DNA of 5,571 nucleotides. It comes from Oscillospiraceae bacterium (GTDB taxonomy: Bacteria; Bacillota; Clostridia; Oscillospirales; Oscillospiraceae). The stretch spans positions 1 to 5,571 of the forward strand of contig JAFZQQ010000095.1 of assembly GCA_017620315.1 (NCBI GenBank), read 5' to 3'. This document shows, one piece after another, positions 1-5,145 of this stretch. The notes under the pieces are model-generated. The model was given only the letters and a program-made list of their open reading frames with translations, ran no database searches and was not told where the DNA came from. Numbering within the stretch: the stretch's first letter is position 1; each line of letters begins with the position of its first letter. The translations under genes were made by a program, and so were the position numbers.

Positions 1-921
1 GCCCTGCTGTCCAAGGCGCGGAAAGAACTGCAAGCGGCAAAATACCGTCATGACCGCCTGGAGGAAGCCGTGAAGCCCTATGTGGATTTCAGCGGCGTTT
101 ATGCATCGGCGGAGGATCTTGCGCGGAAGCTGCTCTCCGGCGCCGCGTGCGTCCTCTATATCCGTGCCCGCGTGCCGATGCTCCGCCTCTCGCGCGACGA
201 CGTCCGTCCCGACCCGCGCCGCATGCGCCTTATCGCGTCGGTCGGCGTGCCGATGGGCCTGCAGTTCTCGATCACCGCCATCGGCTCGATCATGGTGCAA
301 AGCGCGGTGAACGGGCTCGGCACCGCCGTGGTGGCGGCGGTCTCTGCAAGCTCAAAGGTGCACATGCTGGTCTCCGCCCCGCTTGAGAGCTGCGGCATCG
401 CCATGGCGACCTACTGCGGGCAGAACCTTGGCGCGAAGGACCTGAGGCGTATCCGCAAAGGCGTGGACGCGGTGGTCGTCATGTGCTTCAGCTACTGCGC
501 GGCTGCGTTCGTGTTTAACTACTTCCTCGGCGCGAAGGTCGCGGAGTTCTTTATCGACGGCTCGGAGACGGCGATACTTGCCGATGTGCACCGCTATCTC
601 ACAATAAACGCAGCCGCATACCCGATGCTCGCGGTGATCTTCATCTTCCGCAACAGCCTGCAGGGCATGGGCTTTTCCGGGCAGGCTATGGGCGCGGGGC
701 TTGCGGAGCTTGTCGCCCGTGCGCTTGTCGCCTTCGGCTTTGTCGGCAGCTTCGGCTTCACGGCAGTCTGCGTCGCGAGTCCCGTCGCGTGGCTTTTTGC
801 GGACGTGTTGCTGCTCGCGCTCTACCATGTTGAGCTGCGCAGACTCGAACGCGCCTGGTCGGCGGAAAAAAGGACGCGCCGCCGCGACAGCATTGTTTCC
901 GTCTGCCTCCGGCGCGCGTAA
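1..921 (+). CDS. MATE family efflux transporter, C-terminal half; left-edge partial, with a non-MATE N-terminal segment
   Basis: Multidrug and toxin extrusion (MATE) proteins are ~450-residue, 12-helix inner-membrane antiporters that export drugs or metabolites using Na+ or H+ gradients. From about base 130 the reading frame matches the second half of that family: a VLYIRARVPMLRL linker, then GVPMGLQFSITAIGS, QSAVNGLG, a KVHML helix, ATYCGQNLGA (the usual ATY-GQN-GA signature) and a FRNSLQGMG helix, with about six hydrophobic segments and an Arg/Lys-rich cytoplasmic tail. The first ~43 codons are charged and helical (RKELQAAKYRHDRLEEAV) and are not MATE-like; they replace the whole N-terminal bundle. 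The frame is open to the left edge, so the true start is not visible. A GTG at 70 has GGAGG five bases upstream (60-64) and could be a secondary start, but a 6-helix half transporter is unlikely to work. Assignment of the C-terminal half is firm; functionality is doubtful. Confidence 0.82.
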   Translation, partial: ALLSKARKELQAAKYRHDRLEEAVKPYVDFSGVYASAEDLARKLLSGAACVLYIRARVPMLRLSRDDVRPDPRRMRLIASVGVPMGLQFSITAIGSIMVQSAVNGLGTAVVAAVSASSKVHMLVSAPLESCGIAMATYCGQNLGAKDLRRIRKGVDAVVVMCFSYCAAAFVFNYFLGAKVAEFFIDGSETAILADVHRYLTINAAAYPMLAVIFIFRNSLQGMGFSGQAMGAGLAELVARALVAFGFVGSFGFTAVCVASPVAWLFADVLLLALYHVELRRLERAWSAEKRTRRRDSIVSVCLRRA

Positions 922-944
922 ACAGCGTTTTGGGAAAAATCATT

Positions 945-973
945 TTGACAACCCCGGTTGGCCGCGGTATAAT
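945..973 (+). promoter_or_regulatory. Consensus housekeeping (sigma-A/sigma-70) promoter for the PH-domain gene
   Basis: TTGACA at 945-950 and TATAAT at 968-973 match both consensus hexamers exactly, with the optimal 17-bp spacer. It begins 23 bases after the MATE stop codon and predicts a transcript start near 980, giving a leader of about 50 bases before the PH-domain gene. The expected result is strong constitutive expression of that gene, independent of the upstream transporter. No operator-like repeat is obvious around the hexamers. Confidence 0.9.
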
Positions 974-990
974 TTTTATCGGGGAATACA

Positions 991-1011
991 GCCGGCTTTT
1001 GTTCCGCCGGC
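991..1011 (+). other. Small hairpin in the leader of the PH-domain gene
   Basis: GCCGGC at 991-996 can pair with GCCGGC at 1006-1011 across a 9-base loop. It lies in the predicted ~50-base leader and ends 7 bases before the Shine-Dalgarno element. There is no following U-tract, so it is not a terminator; it may protect the 5' end or modulate translation. Each arm is itself a 6-base palindrome, so this could be chance in GC-rich DNA. Confidence 0.35.
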
Positions 1012-1018
1012 GGAATTG

Positions 1019-1026
1019 AAGGAGGT
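1019..1026 (+). promoter_or_regulatory. Strong Shine-Dalgarno site fixing the start of the PH-domain gene
   Basis: AAGGAGGT is a full-length match to the 16S rRNA 3' end, four bases before ATG 1031. The reading frame is open back to 701, inside the MATE gene, but that extension lacks a ribosome site and mostly precedes the promoter. This site therefore selects 1031 as the start. Confidence 0.9.
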
Positions 1027-1030
1027 CAAA

Positions 1031-1630
1031 ATGAAAGGATACGTTGAAAGGAATCTCAGAAAGAACGAGACCGTGATCGCGAAGTGCCATGTCACCTGGA
1101 CGGCATTTGTTCCCATTATCCTCAGGGCTCTGCTTATCATAGCGGCAGCGTGGCTGCTCTGCGAATCTGTATCTGACATAATCCTCAAGGTGAGAATGCC
1201 CGAAGCTGGTGACTTCTATTTCGGCAGCGAGGAGTGGGAGACGATCCACAAGTGGCTTACCGTGTTCTTCCTGAGCGCAGTTGTCGCGAGCGTCGCTTAT
1301 GCCGCTGTTCCGATAATCAGGCTCTGCTGCATTGAACTGGTCGTCACCGACAAAAAGATCATCGGAAAGACCGGCGTGATCTTTTCCAACGCGATCGACG
1401 CCTATCTTGAAAAGATCGACAACTTTGCCATAGACGAGACCCTGTTCGGCAGGATCTTCAAGTATTCCACCATCACGGTGGGAACGACCTCGACCACGAT
1501 CAAATTCCCTTATATGCAGAAGGCTCTGGAATTCAAGAACACCGTTATGGACTGCTATGACGCGAGGAATACCGCGCTTATGAAGGAACAGGCGGAGCTG
1601 ATCCACGCGGCGGCGAAGAACGCCGAGTAA
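1031..1630 (+). CDS. Membrane protein with bacterial PH (bPH2-type, YdbS-like) domain
   Basis: A 199-residue protein with two predicted membrane helices at about residues 26-47 and 75-97, joined by a ~27-residue acidic and aromatic loop probably outside the cell. A C-terminal domain at about 100-175 reads as a bacterial pleckstrin-homology fold: IELVVTDKKIIGKTG, then the AIDAYLEKIDNFAIDETLFGRIF region and YSTITVGTTSTTIKFPY, the typical spacing of the bPH_2 (DUF304) family. A short charged tail ends in AAAKNAE. Such proteins are anchored in the cytoplasmic membrane with the PH domain facing the cytosol. Their exact role is poorly known; some are implicated in envelope stress or membrane homeostasis. 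The gene has its own consensus promoter and ideal ribosome site and is followed directly by a terminator, so it is monocistronic and probably well expressed. The family call is good; no function can be assigned. Confidence 0.85.
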   Translation: MKGYVERNLRKNETVIAKCHVTWTAFVPIILRALLIIAAAWLLCESVSDIILKVRMPEAGDFYFGSEEWETIHKWLTVFFLSAVVASVAYAAVPIIRLCCIELVVTDKKIIGKTGVIFSNAIDAYLEKIDNFAIDETLFGRIFKYSTITVGTTSTTIKFPYMQKALEFKNTVMDCYDARNTALMKEQAELIHAAAKNAE

Positions 1631-1653
1631 ACCGCCATCACAGAAAGAAAAGA

Positions 1654-1686
1654 CCTTGTCCGAATGACATCGGACAAGGCCTTTTT
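1654..1686 (+). terminator. Intrinsic terminator between converging genes, probably bidirectional
   Basis: CCTTGTCCGA (1654-1663) pairs perfectly over 10 bp with TCGGACAAGG (1670-1679) around a 6-base loop and is followed by CCTTTTT, a classic rho-independent terminator 23 bases after the PH-domain stop codon. Read on the minus strand, the same stem is followed by TCTTTTCTTTCT (complement of 1642-1653), so it can also end the minus-strand operon, whose last stop codon is 28 bases away at 1708. Confidence 0.92.
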
Positions 1687-1707
1687 ACTTAACAGGCTCG
1701 GTTGTGT

Positions 1708-3360
1708 TCAGTTGTTTGCAAGAAACGCATCGAGCTGGCGCTGCACCTCACTGATGACCTTGCGCATTCCGGCGACCTCCATGCGGCTCAGCATTTCTGG
1801 AATGATCTCGTCGGGGTCGGCTGTTCCGGTGTACAGCTTGGGCCTGTATTCCACTATGAGCTTCTTGATCCACTCACATTCCGTGCTCAATGAGCTCAGA
1901 TCGGGCGTGAAGCCCATGGCGGAGGACACGGTCGCATTGGCATAGCTCGCCATGGTTTTCTCCCACTGGTGGATATCGGTGGGAACCTCCGGGAACAGGG
2001 ACGCTTCCAGCGCGCCCAGAGTGTAGTGGCCCTGCGCATAGGCCTGGACGCCCACATTCGCGCTGCCCTCCTCGGTGCGGATGACCGTGCCGTCATAATT
2101 GCGGATGTAGTGCTTGCCCTCGATGCCGTAGCGCGCCGTTTCCCTGTACCACGGGTCGGTGTTCATGAGCTCTATCAGCTTCAGCGCCTCGGCAGGGTGG
2201 TCGGTATAGGCGCTCACGGCGGTCATTGCCTGAATAGAAGATGTGCTCAGGTAGGGCCCGTCGAACCGGGCGATGTATATCGGCTGCTTGATGGTGTTCG
2301 CCCATACGGTTTCTGCCCCAAACCAACCCTGACCGGACTGGACGACGCCCGATTGGGCGCGCGGCATGGAGCTGAGCTCGGCCGCGTCAGGATTGATATA
2401 GCCAAGCTGGTACCACCTGTGGATCGTGCGGAGCCGATCCTTCCACGCGTCGATCTCAAGCGCGCTCTTGACCTCGTATTCATGGCTCGTTCCCTGTGCG
2501 CTCCAGTCCAGCCCGACCAGAGTATCCATGCTCAGCCAGTCCACCAGGGCGCTCTGCCAGGAGGTTATGCCCGATGAGGAGATCTTGATGGGGTAATCGT
2601 CGGGGTGGTCGTCCTTGTAGGCCTTCAGATACGGCTCGATCTCTTCAAAGGAGATGTACTGGTCCTTCTCAAAACCCTTTTCCTTCAGAAAGTAATTGCT
2701 GTTCAGGATCCAAAAAACCTCGCAGCCTATATCCTTCATATGAGGAATGGCATAGATGCGGTCATTTACCTTCGTGCCCGACCACGCGGAGTCGATAACC
2801 GTATCCTTCAACTCGGGATAGTGATCAAGATCGCTTGTCAGATCGCGGAAATTTCCGGCGGATACATTTTGGGCAAAATCGTTCCACCAGTCACAGGTGA
2901 ACGCGATGTCGTATTCGTGTCCGTCCAGAATGGTGTCGGCAAGCTCGTCCCTGTCCAGATACCTGAATTCACATGTCACGCCGATCTTTTCCGCAGAGTA
3001 CGCATTCAAAGCCGCCTCGACCTCGGGCCAGTCCTGTAGCGTTGAGGGCGTGGAGTACAGGACCCAGACCAAATGCACGGCATCCTTGCTGTTTGCGCGA
3101 TTGGCCTCGGAGGAGCTGAGCTCGTTTTCCAACGCCTTGATGCGCTGTTCGGCTTCTTTGAACGCGCTGTTTGTGAGCCTGGACGACGAAGTGACACTCT
3201 CAAGCTGCACATCCATTTCATCTATTTTCACGGTCATTTCGTTTATTTTCTCAGTCAGCGCCCGTATTTGCTCCTGATGTCGGCCCGACAGCACGAGACT
3301 GAGAATGATCAGCGAGGCAAACGCAAGGCAGGCGAGTATGACCCGATGCTGCTGCTTCAT
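1708..3360 (-). CDS. Membrane-anchored extracellular solute-binding protein with coiled-coil stalk and DUF3502-like C-terminus
   Basis: A 550-residue protein. Residues 7-26 form a hydrophobic signal anchor with no lipobox cysteine at its end. Residues ~27-92 are charged and heptad-like (IRALTEKINEMTVKIDEMDV; later EAEQRIKALENEL), predicting a coiled-coil stalk. From ~94 it is an ABC-type family 1 binding protein: VHLVWVLYSTPSTLQDWPEVE, YDIAFTCDWWNDFAQNVSAG, LTSDLDHYPELKDTV and NDRIYAIPHMKD. The C-terminus (~475-548: AMGFTPDLS..., EYRPKLYTGTADPDE, MRKVISEVQRQLDAF) resembles DUF3502, typical of Clostridia and Paenibacillus lipoproteins that bind sugars or oligopeptides. It is the second gene of an operon, 18 bp after the diguanylate cyclase, with AAAGGAG at 3370-3376, nine bases before the ATG. 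No permease or ATPase gene is seen nearby, so I infer a sensing rather than transport role, probably as partner of the cyclase. The ligand is unknown. The fold call is firm; the partnership is inferred. Confidence 0.88.
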   Translation of the reverse strand: MKQQHRVILACLAFASLIILSLVLSGRHQEQIRALTEKINEMTVKIDEMDVQLESVTSSSRLTNSAFKEAEQRIKALENELSSSEANRANSKDAVHLVWVLYSTPSTLQDWPEVEAALNAYSAEKIGVTCEFRYLDRDELADTILDGHEYDIAFTCDWWNDFAQNVSAGNFRDLTSDLDHYPELKDTVIDSAWSGTKVNDRIYAIPHMKDIGCEVFWILNSNYFLKEKGFEKDQYISFEEIEPYLKAYKDDHPDDYPIKISSSGITSWQSALVDWLSMDTLVGLDWSAQGTSHEYEVKSALEIDAWKDRLRTIHRWYQLGYINPDAAELSSMPRAQSGVVQSGQGWFGAETVWANTIKQPIYIARFDGPYLSTSSIQAMTAVSAYTDHPAEALKLIELMNTDPWYRETARYGIEGKHYIRNYDGTVIRTEEGSANVGVQAYAQGHYTLGALEASLFPEVPTDIHQWEKTMASYANATVSSAMGFTPDLSSLSTECEWIKKLIVEYRPKLYTGTADPDEIIPEMLSRMEVAGMRKVISEVQRQLDAFLANN

Positions 3361-3378
3361 GGCGTCGTTCTCCTTTCT

Positions 3379-4791
3379 TTATTCAGAGGCGGTTTCTTCA
3401 AGGTTTGAAAACATCTCGATCTTACCTGTCGCATACGAAAAGCCGCAGCCGCTGCGTCCACCGTTTTTGACCTGATAGAGCGCGAGATCGGCACTTTTGA
3501 AAAGGTCGGTGTCCGGTATCAGCTGGTCGTTGAACGCAACGCCCGCGCTGACCGTCACGATCGGCAGCCCGTCCGCGGGAGCTGAGAGCTTCCCAGCGAC
3601 TTTTCGCAGCTTATCGCGGATCAGATCCTTTGAGCTTGAGTCCGCGTGGGTCATGATCACGGCAAACTCGTCTCCGCCGATGCGGCATACCCTGTCTTCC
3701 CGGCGAAAAGCCCCCCGCAGGCTGTTTGCAACCGACTTGAGCACAGCGTCGCCTATGTCGTGGCCGTATTGGTCGTTCACATGCTTGAACATATCCACAT
3801 CCATAAGGATCAGAGTAAGCTCGTCCTCGGTCTTTGTCAGGCTGCCGAGCATGTCTTCATAGGCTGAGCGGTTATAAAGGTCTGTCAGTCCATCGTGCGT
3901 TGCCTCATAATTGAGCTTTTCGGTGGCAATCTGCTTTTGCTGCTGCAGCTGGTTATAGGTGCGCGCCAAAAAGCGGATCTCGCTTGCGCCCTCCTCGCGA
4001 AGCATCTGGTCATTGCGCATGCTGGTGATCTGCCGCCGCAGCGGATCGATCACCATGGTAAAGATGATTACCGCCAGAGCCAGCAGGGATAACATCAGTG
4101 CTCCCGTCAGGATATGCTGACCATAGAGCATGCTCAGCAGATTGTCGGAGCTTTCCACCTGCCGGGTCAGCATACTGCTCATCAGAACGTCCATGCTTCG
4201 GTTGATCCGCAGGGCGATCTCATTTCTCGAGGTCTCGTAGTCAAGGTCAAAGAGGAAGCTGCGCGCCTTTTCATCCTGCTCCTCCGGCGACAGCATGGTA
4301 TCGGCGGGAAGCAGCTGGACCCCACGAAGCTTTTCCGGGTACTCCGAGATATCTCCGCCGATCGCCGCGACCTTCAGACGCATGGCATAGTTTTCCGTGA
4401 CCGTCAGCCGGTTCCTCAGCTGCAATGCGTTTTCAAGCTGAGACAGGACGCGCTCGTCCATGGAATAAGCGCGCACCTCCTCCATAGCCTCGCTGAGAGC
4501 GTTCTGTGCCTGCGTATCATTGCAATACAGCTCTGCCTGCTGCGGATCGCCCGTTACCACAAAGCCGCGGGCATAATTTGTCAGCGCGTCGCTTTCCGCA
4601 AGCAGATTGGCGGCGATGCTCTGGCAATCGATGTAGTTTTTGGTGGATTCACGCATCTCTCTGTAGCTTCTGGAGGTCAAATACATATAATTCGCCAGAA
4701 AGAAGGATATGATAAAGCCGATCGCGACCATCACGATGATGATGGTACGCAGCGGGACAGCACGGTTTTCCGTTTGCATCGTCTCTTCCAT
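3379..4791 (-). CDS. Transmembrane diguanylate cyclase (GGDEF) with extracytoplasmic helical sensor domain and HAMP-like linker
   Basis: A 470-residue enzyme expected to join two GTP into the second messenger c-di-GMP at the inner face of the membrane. Order: TM1 (~15-38); a mostly helical outer domain (~40-225) resembling four-helix-bundle/CHASE3-like sensors; TM2 (~226-248); a HAMP-like segment (~249-288, with DPLRRQI and EIRFLARTYNQL); then GGDEF (~295-455). The catalytic domain looks complete: HDGLTDLYNR (299-308), metal- and nucleotide-binding DVDMFKHVND (331-340), YGHDIGD, and GGDEF at 372-376. An RxxD inhibitory site (R363, D366) sits exactly five residues before GGDEF, so feedback inhibition by c-di-GMP is expected. 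No EAL or HD-GYP domain follows. ATG 4791 is preferred over an in-frame ATG at 4779 because AAGGAG lies nine bases upstream. It is the first gene of the operon, with the tethered binding protein downstream. The enzymatic call is strong; the stimulus is unknown. Confidence 0.93.
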   Translation of the reverse strand: MEETMQTENRAVPLRTIIIVMVAIGFIISFFLANYMYLTSRSYREMRESTKNYIDCQSIAANLLAESDALTNYARGFVVTGDPQQAELYCNDTQAQNALSEAMEEVRAYSMDERVLSQLENALQLRNRLTVTENYAMRLKVAAIGGDISEYPEKLRGVQLLPADTMLSPEEQDEKARSFLFDLDYETSRNEIALRINRSMDVLMSSMLTRQVESSDNLLSMLYGQHILTGALMLSLLALAVIIFTMVIDPLRRQITSMRNDQMLREEGASEIRFLARTYNQLQQQKQIATEKLNYEATHDGLTDLYNRSAYEDMLGSLTKTEDELTLILMDVDMFKHVNDQYGHDIGDAVLKSVANSLRGAFRREDRVCRIGGDEFAVIMTHADSSSKDLIRDKLRKVAGKLSAPADGLPIVTVSAGVAFNDQLIPDTDLFKSADLALYQVKNGGRSGCGFSYATGKIEMFSNLEETASE

Positions 4792-4800
4792 GCAGAGGTT

Positions 4801-4806
4801 CTCCTT
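4801..4806 (-). promoter_or_regulatory. Ribosome binding site of the diguanylate cyclase gene
   Basis: AAGGAG on the minus strand, nine bases before ATG 4791, chooses this start over the second ATG four codons later. The surrounding AAAGGAGAAC is identical to the site in front of the binding-protein gene, with the same nine-base spacing, which suggests matched translation of the two partners. Confidence 0.85.
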
Positions 4807-4827
4807 TTCAAGCGCGGCCTGCCCTTT

Positions 4828-4880
4828 GATATGCGGTCAAAAACGATAACGCTTTCGGCTTGGCTCCGATCGCATATCGG
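4828..4880 (-). other. Leader of the cyclase operon with two mutually exclusive stems
   Basis: On the minus strand, GATATGCG (complement of 4871-4878) can pair over 8 bp with CGCATATC (complement of 4828-4835), closing a 35-base loop. The same upstream bases also form a local hairpin, CCGAT/ATCGG with a 5-base loop (4866-4880), and the two cannot coexist. The element lies in the predicted ~135-base leader, ending about 20 bases before the ribosome site. No known riboswitch class is recognised; neither c-di-GMP-I (GEMM) nor c-di-GMP-II hallmarks are visible. It could be regulatory, an inverted repeat bound by a protein, or chance. Confidence 0.3.
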
Positions 4881-4934
4881 TGTGATCCGGTGATTTGAGG
4901 GAGCTAAATAACTGACAATAAATTTCCAATAATA

Positions 4935-4963
4935 ATTCTAACGTAAAAAGTGGAAAAAAGCAA
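4935..4963 (-). promoter_or_regulatory. Possible promoter of the cyclase / binding-protein operon
   Basis: On the minus strand TTGCTT (complement of 4958-4963) and TAGAAT (complement of 4935-4940) are 17 bp apart, in an AT-rich patch (about 4905-4975) inside otherwise GC-rich DNA. The -10 matches five of six consensus bases, the -35 only the key TTG. Transcription would start near 4928, leaving a leader of roughly 135 bases. A weak -35 would fit a regulated promoter. An alternative TTGTCA further downstream lacks a credible -10. Confidence 0.4.
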
Positions 4964-5050
4964 TCCCTTTTATCGTCTGTCCGATACCGAATTTAAGCGG
5001 CATACAGATACCTTGCGGTGGCGTCACCCGCATGGCGGGGTTTGGCCTTT

Positions 5051-5088
5051 AAAAAACCGGAAAGCCCGCTGTGCAAGCGGACTTTCCG
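5051..5088 (-). terminator. Intrinsic terminator of the IseA-like gene
   Basis: On the minus strand CGGAAAG (complement of 5082-5088) pairs with CTTTCCG (5058-5064), and, after one mismatch, CCGC pairs with GCGG, giving an 11-bp stem with a 7-base loop. It is followed by G and then TTTTTT (complement of 5051-5056). It lies 58 bases past the stop codon at 5146 and separates that gene from the cyclase operon. Confidence 0.88.
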
Positions 5089-5145
5089 AAAACAGCAGAA
5101 TAAAGGCTTTCCTTCTCAAGACGTCATTCTCTCGGTATACCGGAA

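Larger units (their letters stand above)
4792..5145. other. 354-base intergenic region between two minus-strand units
   Basis: Contains, from right to left on the minus strand, the terminator of the IseA-like gene, an AT-rich patch with a candidate promoter, and the structured leader of the cyclase operon. On the plus strand CCCGC-ATG-GCGGG (5027-5039) is a tight hairpin followed by a T/G-rich run, without a gene before it. A perfect palindrome CGGTATACCG occupies 5133-5142. I see no convincing protein gene or tRNA here. Confidence 0.6.

Noticed and set aside
352..828. Minus-strand 158-codon frame opposite the MATE gene
   Set aside because: A shadow of GC-rich coding sequence: rich in Arg, Glu, His and Ala, with no domain, while the plus strand encodes clear MATE motifs. 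The same applies to long frames at 758-1606 (minus), 1969-2577 (plus) and 4114-4893 (plus).
701..1030. N-terminal extension of the PH-domain frame back to 701
   Set aside because: It overlaps the MATE gene in another frame, crosses the promoter, and ATG 1031 has an ideal ribosome site.
3328..3339. Possible lipobox ILAC at residues 8-11 of the binding protein
   Set aside because: The hydrophobic stretch before the cysteine is only about four residues and continues for 15 more after it, so signal peptidase II processing there is unlikely.
4792..4930. c-di-GMP riboswitch before the cyclase gene
   Set aside because: The conserved core bases and paired helices of the GEMM and c-di-GMP-II classes are not recognisable; only generic stems are seen.
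5027..5039. Plus-strand hairpin CCCGC-ATG-GCGGG as a terminator
   Set aside because: The stem is short with a 3-base loop, the following tract is GTTTGGCCTTT rather than a run of T, and no plus-strand gene precedes it.
5133..5142. Perfect palindrome CGGTATACCG near the stop of the IseA-like gene
   Set aside because: A single 10-bp palindrome without a repeat partner or nearby promoter; expected by chance at this scale and not assignable to an operator.
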